A stretch of DNA of 6,197 nt from Burkholderiaceae bacterium (lineage in GTDB: Bacteria > Pseudomonadota > Gammaproteobacteria > Burkholderiales > Burkholderiaceae). The stretch is taken from NCBI GenBank assembly GCA_030151165.1, contig JASLEM010000469.1, forward strand, positions 1 to 6,197. The letters are read 5' to 3'. The position numbers and the translations under genes are program-made. Within the stretch, counting starts at the first letter, position 1; every line of letters begins with the position of its first letter. This document shows positions 1 to 6,197 of the stretch, piece after piece. Under the pieces are notes generated by a model. That model had not been told where the DNA came from and did no database searches. It worked only from the letters and a program-made list of their open reading frames with translations.

Positions 1-255
1 GGCATGAACAGCACCGAGAAGACCGAGCTGATGCGCGAGATCGTCAACATCCAGGGCCGCGGCTACACGATCTTCATGATCGAGCACGACATGCGCTTCG
101 TGATGGGCCTGTGCGAGGAGATCTCCGTGCTGAACTTCGGCCGCATCATCGCGCGCGGCGTGCCCGAGCAGATCCGCAACGACCCGCAGGTCATCGAGGC
201 CTACCTGGGGCGCGAGGACGACGAGGCGACCGCCGACACCGGAGTGGAACGATGA
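1..255 (+). CDS. livG: LivG-type ABC transporter ATP-binding protein, C-terminal part (5' truncated by window)
   Basis: This is the last 84 residues of one of the two cytoplasmic ATPases that drive a branched-chain amino acid-type (HAAT family) importer. The reading frame is open from base 1, so the real start lies upstream. Walker A, the Q-loop, the signature motif and Walker B are outside the window. The visible part opens with the GMN of the D-loop that follows Walker B in LivG proteins. It continues through the H-switch in MIEHDM (His at visible residue 29) and the typical C-terminal stretch (VLNFGRIIARGVPEQIRNDPQVIEAYLG). A short acidic tail follows the usual YLG end. The next gene encodes the partner ATPase LivF, as in liv operons. 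The substrate cannot be read from this fragment: branched-chain amino acids are the default, but the family also carries amides, urea and aromatic acids. Confidence 0.93.
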   Translation, partial: GMNSTEKTELMREIVNIQGRGYTIFMIEHDMRFVMGLCEEISVLNFGRIIARGVPEQIRNDPQVIEAYLGREDDEATADTGVER

Positions 256-325
256 GCTCGCACGGCCGCCCGAAGGGCGAATGCTCCCCCTCGGGGGGAA
301 GGCGCGCAGCGCCAAGGGGGCACCG

Positions 326-329
<4 letters not shown>
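252..329 (+). other. 25-codon mini-ORF bridging livG and livF (possible translational coupler)
   Basis: An ATG overlaps the livG stop (ATGA at 252-255). The frame it opens runs 25 codons through the hairpin element and ends in a TGA that overlaps the livF start (ATGA at 326-329). The predicted peptide (MSSHGRPKGECSPSGGRRAA...) is basic, Gly/Arg/Pro-rich and looks like translated repeat, not like a functional protein. Its plausible role is to let ribosomes that finish livG travel on to the livF start, melting the hairpins on the way. No Shine-Dalgarno sequence specific to this start stands out. It could equally be chance, given the short length. Confidence 0.25.
314..320 (+). promoter_or_regulatory. 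livF ribosome binding site inside a hairpin arm
   Basis: AAGGGGG lies 5 nt before the ATG at 326 and fixes the livF start. Its G-run is also one arm of the CCCCCT/AGGGGG stem of the intergenic element. The site is therefore either exposed or hidden depending on whether CCCCC at 286-290 pairs with it or with the nearer G-run at 293-298. The alternative upstream ATG at 281 would add 15 residues that are merely translated repeat. Confidence 0.6.
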
Positions 330-1045
<716 letters not shown>

Positions 1046-1060
1046 CGCGCCGCCGCGCGC

Positions 1061-3553
1061 TCAAGGCGTCACGACGCGAGCGTCCATCGCCTTGCGCAGC
1101 TCGCGCAGCAGCTCGATCGCCGGCGTCGGCTTGGGCAGCACGCGCAGGCCGCCCGAGACGGCGTCTTCCAGCTGCTTCGCGTAGCCGGTGATCAGCACCA
1201 CCGGCAGCCGCGGCCACTGCTCGCGCAAGCGGAACGCGAGATCCATGCCGCTCAGCTTGCCGGGCATCTCGATGTCGCTCAGCACGATGTCGGGCAGCTG
1301 CGCGCCGCCCTGCAGCGCGGCGAGCGCGGTGTCGGCGCTCCACATGTGCGTGACGTCGAGGCCGGCGGACTGCAGGATCGCCGCGGTGGAGACCGCGACG
1401 TCCTCGTTGTCCTCGACCAGCAGCACGCGGCCGGCGACCTGCTCCCACGTGGTCGTGTCCGCGGGGGGCACGGTGCGCGGGCGCGCGGCCTCGGCGGGCA
1501 GCACCATCTCGACGGTCGTCCCCTGCCCCGGCTCGCTGGCGATGCGCGCCAGGCCGCCCGACTGCGCGCAGAAGCCGTGCACCTGGCTCAGCCCCAGCCC
1601 CGAGCCGGCCTCGTGCATGCGCGTGGTGTAGAACGGCTCGAACACGCGCGGAAGCACGTCGGGCGGGATACCGACCCCCGTATCGGCCGCCGAGATCACC
1701 ACCATCGCGCGCCCGTCCGGCTGCGCCTCGTTGCGCGCGCCGATGCGCAGCCGTCCGCCGGACGTCATCGCGTGCCTGCCGTTGAGCGACAGGTTGATCA
1801 GCGACAGCTCGAGCTCCGCGACGTCGACGCGCACCGGCCGCGTGTCGGGCTGCACGACGATGTCCATGTCGATGCGCGATCCGAGCGTGCTGCGCAGCAG
1901 GCCGTCGATGCCGGGCAGCCAGGCCTGCAGGTCGATCGTCTCCGGCCGCAGCGCCTGCTTGCGCGAGAACGACAGCAGCTGGCGCGTCAGCCGCGTGCCC
2001 GATTGCACGGCGCGCGCCATCGCCTGCAGGTGGCGCTCCTCCGCCAGTTGCGGGTGCAGGTGGCGGTGCACGTGCAGGCTGCTGCTGATGATGGCCAGCA
2101 GGTTGTTGAAGTCGTGCGCGACACCGCCCGTGAGCTGCGCGAGCGTCTCGAGCTTCTGGCTCTCGAGCATGCCCTTCTCGGCCGCCGCGCGGCGCTGGAC
2201 GGCCTCGTTCAGCGCCGCGGTGATGGCCTGCTCGCGCCGCGTCTTGCGGATGGCCACGAGCGACACCCACGTCAGCCCCGCCGTCACCGGCAACAGCAGC
2301 GCCGCGAGCAGGCCGACGAAGTGCAGCCAGCCTGCGAACATCGCGGCGCGGCTCACGCCGGCGACGACGTACAGCGGGTAGTTGCCGACGCGCTGGAAGC
2401 TCACGAAGCGCATCTGGCCGTCGCGCCGCGACTCCACCAGCGCGTGCCCGCTGCGCTCGCCGGCGGCGATCCGCGGCAGGATCGTGTCCTGCGGGCTGAC
2501 GTGCGTGCGCGGCGGCGACGCGGGCGGCCACGCGGCCAGGATCTCGCCGTCGGTGCGGATCAGCGCGAAGCGCGCGAGGTCGGGCGAGTCGGTGGACAGC
2601 GAGCGGTAGTAGTCGCGGAAGTACGCCGGCGAGAGCGAGACCGCGATGATCCCCGCGAACTCGCCGTCCGGCGACGAGCGCCGGATCGACACGTTCATCA
2701 GCTCGAGCCCCGTCTGGCGGCCCGTGATCACCGCGCTGATGCCCAGCGGCGCGCCCGCCGGGCGTTCGGCGACGAAGTACGGGCGGTCGGCGACGGAGAC
2801 GACATGATCGGTCGGATAGCGGTCGCTGCGCGCGAGCGGGCGGCCGTCCGGCCCCCAGACGTTCAGGTTGACGACCACCGGCAGCCCCGCGGCCATGTCC
2901 GCCAGGCGCTTGTGGATGGACTCCTCGCGCGCGCGGACGTCGGCCTCGGCGCCGCTGGCGGCCTCGTCGGCGCGGCGCGCGATGCGCTCGGCGACGTCGA
3001 AGGTGCGCTCGGCCTGGCCCTTCACGAGGATGCTGGCGCGCTCGGCGGCTTCCAGCGCCTCGTTGCGCGCGCGTTCGTAGCCCCACCACGCCGCCGCGCA
3101 GAACGCGACGAGCGGGATCAGCACGGCGCCCCACAGCACCGCGCGCAGCCAGCTCGTGAGCGGCGCGTCGTCGGCGGCGCCGATCGCGTCGGCTGGCGGC
3201 GCGGAGCGCGCGCGCAGGTTGCAGACGAGGCAGATGAAGATCGCGACGACCGCGAACGAGCCGACGTGCATCGGCTGCTCCGCCACGGCGACGGTCGGCG
3301 GGATGAACGGCAGCACGGCGACCAGCCCGCAGCACGCCGCCACGCCCAGCCCCGCGACGATGCCCCACATCGACGCCGCGAACACGACCGCCGGGTAGGC
3401 GATCAGGAACGGCATCTGGTCGCCCAGCATCGGCTGCAACGACACGCGCAGGCCGACGCTGGCCGCGGCGGTCAGGGCGACGAGCATCCAGCGGGGAAGC
3501 ATCCGCAGCCGGGTTGCGAGCGCGATCGGCGGGCGACGGGACGTCGTTGGCAT
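1061..3553 (-). CDS. Hybrid sensor histidine kinase: DUF4118-like membrane domain, dCache-like sensor, HisKA, HATPase, receiver
   Basis: This 830-residue inner-membrane kinase would autophosphorylate on His and pass phosphate to its own receiver. Residues 22-112 form about four helices resembling DUF4118 (GDQMPFLIAYPAVVFAA). A fifth helix (135-157) leads to a periplasmic region of about 250 residues (158-405) with a double-Cache (PDC) look, including AVITGRQTG and a membrane-proximal half from about 327. TM6 is 406-434, followed by a short coiled segment. The H-box is GGVAHDFNN with His480. The N-box is NLSLNGRHAM (587-596), G1 is DTGVGI (624-629) and G2 is GSGLGL (650-655). The receiver (about 708-820) keeps E714/D715, phospho-acceptor D760, T789 and K808, so all catalytic residues are present. 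The start at 3553 was chosen because AAGG lies 4 nt upstream. The frame is open back to 3691 but encodes only Arg-rich non-family sequence. No partner regulator is visible and the signal is unknown. Confidence 0.93.
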   Translation of the reverse strand: MPTTSRRPPIALATRLRMLPRWMLVALTAAASVGLRVSLQPMLGDQMPFLIAYPAVVFAASMWGIVAGLGVAACCGLVAVLPFIPPTVAVAEQPMHVGSFAVVAIFICLVCNLRARSAPPADAIGAADDAPLTSWLRAVLWGAVLIPLVAFCAAAWWGYERARNEALEAAERASILVKGQAERTFDVAERIARRADEAASGAEADVRAREESIHKRLADMAAGLPVVVNLNVWGPDGRPLARSDRYPTDHVVSVADRPYFVAERPAGAPLGISAVITGRQTGLELMNVSIRRSSPDGEFAGIIAVSLSPAYFRDYYRSLSTDSPDLARFALIRTDGEILAAWPPASPPRTHVSPQDTILPRIAAGERSGHALVESRRDGQMRFVSFQRVGNYPLYVVAGVSRAAMFAGWLHFVGLLAALLLPVTAGLTWVSLVAIRKTRREQAITAALNEAVQRRAAAEKGMLESQKLETLAQLTGGVAHDFNNLLAIISSSLHVHRHLHPQLAEERHLQAMARAVQSGTRLTRQLLSFSRKQALRPETIDLQAWLPGIDGLLRSTLGSRIDMDIVVQPDTRPVRVDVAELELSLINLSLNGRHAMTSGGRLRIGARNEAQPDGRAMVVISAADTGVGIPPDVLPRVFEPFYTTRMHEAGSGLGLSQVHGFCAQSGGLARIASEPGQGTTVEMVLPAEAARPRTVPPADTTTWEQVAGRVLLVEDNEDVAVSTAAILQSAGLDVTHMWSADTALAALQGGAQLPDIVLSDIEMPGKLSGMDLAFRLREQWPRLPVVLITGYAKQLEDAVSGGLRVLPKPTPAIELLRELRKAMDARVVTP

Positions 3554-3582
3554 GAAGCCTTGGTGCGGTGGGCGACTGCGCA

Positions 3583-3588
3583 ATGGTA
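3583..3588 (-). promoter_or_regulatory. Candidate -10 box for the histidine kinase gene
   Basis: Read on the minus strand, these bases are TACCAT, a 4/6 match to TATAAT, about 30 nt before the kinase start at 3553. The implied transcript start is near 3576. No good -35 is visible at the expected distance, so this is weak. A promoter further up in the AT-rich island near marR (TATGAT on the minus strand around 3706-3711) is an alternative and would fall under the same operator as marR. Confidence 0.25.
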
Positions 3589-3668
3589 GCGGTGTGGCGG
3601 CGTCCCTGCCCTGCGCGCGGCTGTCGATCCGGTGGAGAAAGCGTCGAACAGTTCCGCATCGGGCGCGC

Positions 3669-3698
3669 TTGTCCGCATGCCGCCGGCGCATTTAATAA
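3669..3698 (+). promoter_or_regulatory. Candidate marR promoter
   Basis: TTGTCC at 3669-3674 (4/6 to the -35 consensus) is followed after 18 nt by TAATAA at 3693-3698 (a loose -10). This puts the transcript start near 3705, inside the operator palindromes and only about 17 nt before the marR ATG. TATCAT at 3706-3711 is a better -10 by sequence but lacks a -35 and would make the message nearly leaderless. Consistent with a very short leader, no clear Shine-Dalgarno sequence precedes the marR ATG. Confidence 0.35.
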
Positions 3699-3724
3699 AC
3701 TGGTTTATCATATAGCCGTATATG
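3695..3724. promoter_or_regulatory. Two abutting inverted repeats, likely MarR operator
   Basis: Two perfect inverted repeats lie end to end. ATAAAC-TG-GTTTAT occupies 3695-3708. CATATA-GCCG-TATATG occupies 3709-3724, and its last three bases are the marR start codon. Their centres are 15 bp apart. The island is strikingly AT-rich in otherwise very GC-rich DNA. MarR family dimers typically bind AT-rich palindromes of about this size over their own promoters and repress themselves and an adjacent efflux gene. The position over the candidate -10 and start codon fits that model. Whether both repeats bind protein is inference. Confidence 0.6.
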
Positions 3725-4192
3725 AAAAAACTGGACGTCTCCAATCGCTTCGCCTTCCTGGTCAACGAGGTCGGCCGCCTGTACGGCCGCGAGTTCGACC
3801 AGCTGTCCCGCGAGGAGCTGGGCCTGTCGCGCGCGCAATGCCGGCTGATCGGCCAGGTCGCGATGAACGACGGCGACCGCCCGTGGACGCAGGCCGAGCT
3901 CGCCCAGCAGCTCGACCTGACGCCGATGGGCGTGGCCACGCTGTGCGACCGCATGGAAGCCGCCGGCCTCATCACGCGCAAACCGAGCGCGACCGACCGC
4001 CGCGCCAACGCGATCGAGCTGCAGCCGCGCGCGCAGGAGGCGCTCGTGAAGGCGATCGCCGTGAGCGACCGCGTGCAGGAGAACGCCCTCGCCGGCTTCA
4101 GCGCCGCCGAGCGCAAGCAGTTGCTGGCGATGCTGCAGCGCGTCCGCGCGAACCTGCACAAGACGCCCGTCGAGCCGGAGGCCGCACGATGA
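3722..4192 (+). CDS. MarR family transcriptional regulator (SlyA/EmrR-like)
   Basis: This 156-residue winged-helix repressor probably works as a dimer. It would release DNA on binding a small, often phenolic, ligand, so derepressing the exporter gene that overlaps it. The N- and C-terminal helices (about 5-45 and 105-146) would form the dimer interface. The winged helix-turn-helix spans about 55-108: TQAELAQQLDLTPMGVATL leads through the recognition helix, and the wing carries the family-typical TDRRAN (91-96, with Asp92 and Arg93/94). Two cysteines (40 and 75) are present, but there is no evidence that they sense redox state. The start at 3722 gives normal family length and is the only sensible one, although it lacks a clear ribosome site. 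The gene ends in an ATGA overlap with the exporter gene, so the two are co-transcribed and probably translationally coupled. The ligand is unknown. Confidence 0.93.
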   Translation: MKKLDVSNRFAFLVNEVGRLYGREFDQLSREELGLSRAQCRLIGQVAMNDGDRPWTQAELAQQLDLTPMGVATLCDRMEAAGLITRKPSATDRRANAIELQPRAQEALVKAIAVSDRVQENALAGFSAAERKQLLAMLQRVRANLHKTPVEPEAAR

Positions 4193-5748
4193 GCGACGCC
4201 ATCGACCACGACGCGATCCCGCATCGCGGCCTGATCACCGTCTCCATCATGCTGGCGACGATCATGCAGGCGCTCGACACCACGATCGCCAACGTCGCGC
4301 TGCCGCACATGCAGGGCGCGCTGCAGAGCTCGCAGGACCAAATCTCGTGGGTGCTGACCTCGTACATCGTCGCCGCCGCGATCGCCACGCCGCTCACCGG
4401 CTGGCTCTGCGCGGCGTTCGGCCGGCGCAAGGTCTTCCTCGCCGCCGTGCTCGGCTTTACGGTGGCGTCCGCGCTGTGCGGGATGGCGGTCAACATCGGC
4501 GAGATCGTCGCCGCGCGGTTGCTGCAAGGCCTGTTCGGCGCGGCGCTGGTGCCGCTGTCGCAGGCGGTGCTGCTGGACATCAACCCGAAGGAGAAGGTCG
4601 GCCAGGCGATGGCGATCTGGGGCGCGGGCATCATGATCGGCCCGATCCTCGGCCCGATGCTGGGCGGCTGGCTCACGGAGAACGCGAGCTGGCGCTGGGT
4701 GTTCTACATCAACCTGCCGGTCGGCGTGCTCGCGTTCTACGGCATCGCGCGCTTCCTGCCCGAGAACCGGCCGCAGGGCATCAAGCTCGACCTGTTCGGC
4801 TTCACCACGCTGAGCCTGACGATCGGCCTGCTGCAGATGTTCCTCGACCGCGGCGAGCAGCTCGACTGGTTCTCGTCGATGGAGATCCGCGTCGAGGCGA
4901 TCGGCTGCGTGATCGCGTTCGCGCTGTTCCTCGCGCACACGTTCACCGCGATCGGGCAGTCGTTCTTCGACCGCCGCCTGCTCAAGGACGCCAACTTCGT
5001 CGCCGGCCTGCTGCTGGCGTTCACCGTCGGCCTGACGCTCTACGCCACGATGGCGCTGCTGCCCAACCTGCTGCAGGGCCTGCTGAACTACCCCGTGGTG
5101 TATACCGGCATGGTGATGGCGCCGCGCGGCGTGGGCACGATGGCGGCGATGCTGATGGTGAGCCGCCTGCTGAAGTACTTCGACCCGCGCGCGATCATGG
5201 CGCTCGGCTTCGTGCTGACCGCGATCGCGCTGTACATGATGGCGCACATGACGCTGGACATGGACAGCTCCGTCATCACCACCTCGGGCGTGATCCAGGG
5301 CATGGGCATCGGCTTCACGTTCGTGCCGCTGAGCGCGGTGACCTTCGCGACGCTCGCACCCAACCTGCGCAACGACGGCACGCCGATCTACAGCCTGCTG
5401 CGCAACATCGGCTCGAGCGTCGGCATCTCGATCGTGCAGGCGATGCTCACCTCGGGCATCGCGCGGGCGCACGCACAGCTGTCGGTCGACATCAACTACG
5501 CCAACCACGTCGTGCAGAGCCTGCCGCCGATGATGAGCCCGAACAGCCAGGCGGGCCTGGCGCTCATCGACGGCGAGGTCACGCGCCAGGCGGCGATGAT
5601 GGCCTACCTCGCCGACTTCCGCTTCATGCTCGCGCTGACCATCGTCTCGATGCCGCTGCTGCTGCTGATCCGCAAGGCCAAGCCGGTTCCGAAGGCGCCC
5701 GGCGCGGCGGCCCCGGAGCCGGAACTGGAGATGGCGCACGAGGTCTGA
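4189..5748 (+). CDS. DHA2 (14-TM) MFS multidrug exporter, EmrB/QacA-type
   Basis: This 519-residue inner-membrane protein is a proton-coupled drug exporter of the DHA2 family. Visible family motifs are LDTTIANVALP in TM1 (29-39), GWLCAAFGRRK (71-81, motif A in the TM2-3 loop), RLLQGLFGA (110-118, motif B), and the antiporter motif C GAGIMIGPILGPMLGGWL (145-162). Hydrophobicity supports about 14 helices, and the length matches EmrB. There is a large loop near 425-465 before the last helix and a short Pro/Ala/Glu tail. Motif A has Ala where many MFS proteins have Asp; from memory E. coli EmrB also departs there. A GGAGG site at 4177-4181, 7 nt before the ATG inside the marR end, plus the 4-bp overlap, fixes the start. 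No EmrA-type fusion protein precedes or follows it. The substrate is unknown, and amphiphilic drugs or phenolics are plausible given MarR. Confidence 0.94.
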   Translation: MSDAIDHDAIPHRGLITVSIMLATIMQALDTTIANVALPHMQGALQSSQDQISWVLTSYIVAAAIATPLTGWLCAAFGRRKVFLAAVLGFTVASALCGMAVNIGEIVAARLLQGLFGAALVPLSQAVLLDINPKEKVGQAMAIWGAGIMIGPILGPMLGGWLTENASWRWVFYINLPVGVLAFYGIARFLPENRPQGIKLDLFGFTTLSLTIGLLQMFLDRGEQLDWFSSMEIRVEAIGCVIAFALFLAHTFTAIGQSFFDRRLLKDANFVAGLLLAFTVGLTLYATMALLPNLLQGLLNYPVVYTGMVMAPRGVGTMAAMLMVSRLLKYFDPRAIMALGFVLTAIALYMMAHMTLDMDSSVITTSGVIQGMGIGFTFVPLSAVTFATLAPNLRNDGTPIYSLLRNIGSSVGISIVQAMLTSGIARAHAQLSVDINYANHVVQSLPPMMSPNSQAGLALIDGEVTRQAAMMAYLADFRFMLALTIVSMPLLLLIRKAKPVPKAPGAAAPEPELEMAHEV

Positions 5749-5758
5749 CCGGCGCCGG

Positions 5759-5776
5759 CTGTCGCCTGCGGGACAG
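5759..5776 (+). terminator. Possible hairpin terminator downstream of the exporter gene
   Basis: CTGTC (5759-5763) pairs with GACAG (5772-5776), extended by CC/GG across a TGC loop with one bulged G. It starts 10 nt after the exporter stop codon. A perfect GC palindrome (CCGGCGCCGG, 5749-5758) abuts it upstream, and TGGCC/GGCCA (5779-5793) follows. No T-run follows any of these, so classical intrinsic termination is not shown. They may instead stabilise the transcript 3' end. Confidence 0.25.
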
Positions 5777-5870
5777 GCTGGCCGCGCCGGCCAACACCTG
5801 GCTCGCGAAGTCAGTGCATCGATGCGACGGCGCAGGGGTCGTCACCGACACCGACGAGCCGCAACAGGGG

Positions 5871-5876
5871 GACAAT
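5871..5876 (+). promoter_or_regulatory. Candidate -10 box for the aldehyde dehydrogenase gene
   Basis: GACAAT matches TATAAT at 4 of 6 positions and sits 45 nt before the ATG, implying a transcript start near 5883. No recognisable -35 lies 16-18 nt upstream, so an activator-dependent or weak promoter would have to be assumed. The 173-bp gap supports a promoter separate from that of the marR-exporter operon. Confidence 0.3.
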
Positions 5877-5884
5877 CACGCCAC

Positions 5885-5902
5885 GACGGCGCCCGCGCCG
5901 TC
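5885..5902. repeat. 8-bp perfect inverted repeat in the aldehyde dehydrogenase leader
   Basis: GACGGCGC and GCGCCGTC flank a CC centre. The repeat lies just after the candidate transcript start and 7 nt before the GAAGGA ribosome site at 5910-5915. It could be a regulator-binding site or an RNA hairpin in the leader. In DNA this GC-rich such repeats are not rare enough to be conclusive. Confidence 0.4.
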
Positions 5903-5921
5903 CCGACGTGAAGGACGCCCC

Positions 5922-6197
5922 ATGAAGAACGACCTGCCGCCCGCCCCGACCAGCGAAGAGATCGCGCAGACGCTGCAAGCCGCGCTCGCGACGCAGCGCG
6001 ACGCCTACTTCGCGCACCCGGTGCCCACGCTCGCCGAGCGCAAGGCCGACCTGCGAACGCTGCAGCGCTTCATCCGCGAGCACAAGGACGCGCTGTGCGC
6101 CGCGATCAGCGCCGACTACGGCCACCGCTCGACGCACGAGACGCTGCTCGCCGAGGTCTTCCCGGCGATGGACGGCATCTCGCACGTCATCGGCTCG
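5922..6197 (+). CDS. Aldehyde dehydrogenase, coniferyl aldehyde dehydrogenase-like (3' truncated by window)
   Basis: The first 92 residues of an NAD(P)-dependent aldehyde dehydrogenase are present; the frame is open to the window end. GAAGGA at 5910-5915, 6 nt before the ATG, supports the start. The N-terminal region shows the substrate-independent start of the fold: a helical segment (QTLQAALATQRDAYFAHPVP), then LAERKADLRTLQRFIREHKDALCAAISADYGHRSTHETLLAEVFP. The ISADYGHRS-HETLLAEVFP stretch is what I recall of coniferyl aldehyde dehydrogenases (CalB-type), which oxidise coniferyl aldehyde to ferulate; related proteins act on other fatty or aromatic aldehydes. The catalytic Cys and Glu and the cofactor-binding Gly motif lie beyond the window, so activity and exact substrate cannot be checked. 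It lies downstream of the marR-exporter operon on the same strand, probably with its own promoter. Confidence 0.85.
   Translation, partial: MKNDLPPAPTSEEIAQTLQAALATQRDAYFAHPVPTLAERKADLRTLQRFIREHKDALCAAISADYGHRSTHETLLAEVFPAMDGISHVIGS

Noticed and set aside
281..325. 15-residue upstream extension of LivF from the ATG at 281
   Set aside because: The added residues (MLPLGGKARSAKGAP) are translated palindrome, and a good ribosome site precedes the ATG at 326.
1046..1060. Shared bidirectional terminator between livF and the kinase
   Set aside because: Only 15 bp of GC-rich sequence, with no stable stem plus T-run on either strand.
1346..3589. 747-residue plus-strand open frame opposite the kinase
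   Set aside because: It is full of Arg, His, Gln and Asp with no hydrophobic core or motif. This is typical antisense frame openness in very GC-rich coding DNA.
3554..3691. 46-residue N-terminal extension of the kinase
   Set aside because: It is Arg-rich, not membrane-like, and would run to the marR operator. The ATG at 3553 precedes the natural membrane domain.
3568..4188. Long in-frame upstream extension of the exporter from 3568
   Set aside because: It is an Arg/Pro/Ala-rich shadow of marR. The ATG at 4189 has a GGAGG site and begins directly with the family N-terminus.
3472..5739. 755-residue minus-strand open frame opposite marR and the exporter
   Set aside because: It spans two well-supported genes and the regulatory spacer, and has low-complexity His/Arg/Gln composition. 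It is an antisense shadow.
5816..5825. 10-bp palindrome GCATCGATGC
   Set aside because: It is short, with no second copy and no clear relation to a promoter. It could be chance.

Overview
The window is very GC-rich with strong G/C third-position bias. Its protein families and a GGGGG/CCCCC intergenic palindrome suggest a betaproteobacterium of the Burkholderiales (Comamonadaceae, Rubrivivax or Azohydromonas-like). That placement is inference from composition and protein flavour; no rRNA or other taxonomic marker is present.

Layout, left to right. Positions 1-1045 (+) hold the end of a branched-chain amino acid-type (HAAT/Liv) ABC importer operon: the C-terminal third of a LivG-type ATPase, then a complete LivF-type ATPase. 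A 74-bp hairpin-rich insertion between them is bounded by 8-bp direct repeats. Convergent to livF, at 1061-3553 (-), is a large hybrid sensor histidine kinase. It has a DUF4118-like four-helix N-terminus, a further helix, a double-Cache-like periplasmic sensor, HisKA, HATPase and a C-terminal receiver. No response regulator lies next to it in the window.

A 168-bp divergent spacer (3554-3721) separates the kinase from a marR-type repressor gene (3722-4192, +). Just before and over the marR start codon is an AT-rich island made of two abutting inverted repeats, which look like an autoregulatory operator. marR overlaps by ATGA a 14-helix DHA2/EmrB-type drug exporter gene (4189-5748, +), so the two form a repressor-efflux operon. 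No EmrA-type adaptor is adjacent. After a 173-bp gap with hairpins and a candidate -10 box, an aldehyde dehydrogenase resembling coniferyl aldehyde dehydrogenases starts at 5922 and runs off the window.

Functionally the window joins a solute importer, an orphan-looking sensor kinase, and a MarR/efflux pair next to an aromatic-aldehyde detoxification gene. The last three could belong to a phenolic stress or catabolism neighbourhood, but only proximity supports this. I see no CRISPR array, transposase, phage gene, tRNA or rRNA, and no convincing new multi-gene system. The most distinctive observations are the palindrome insertion between livG and livF and the tandem palindromes at marR.
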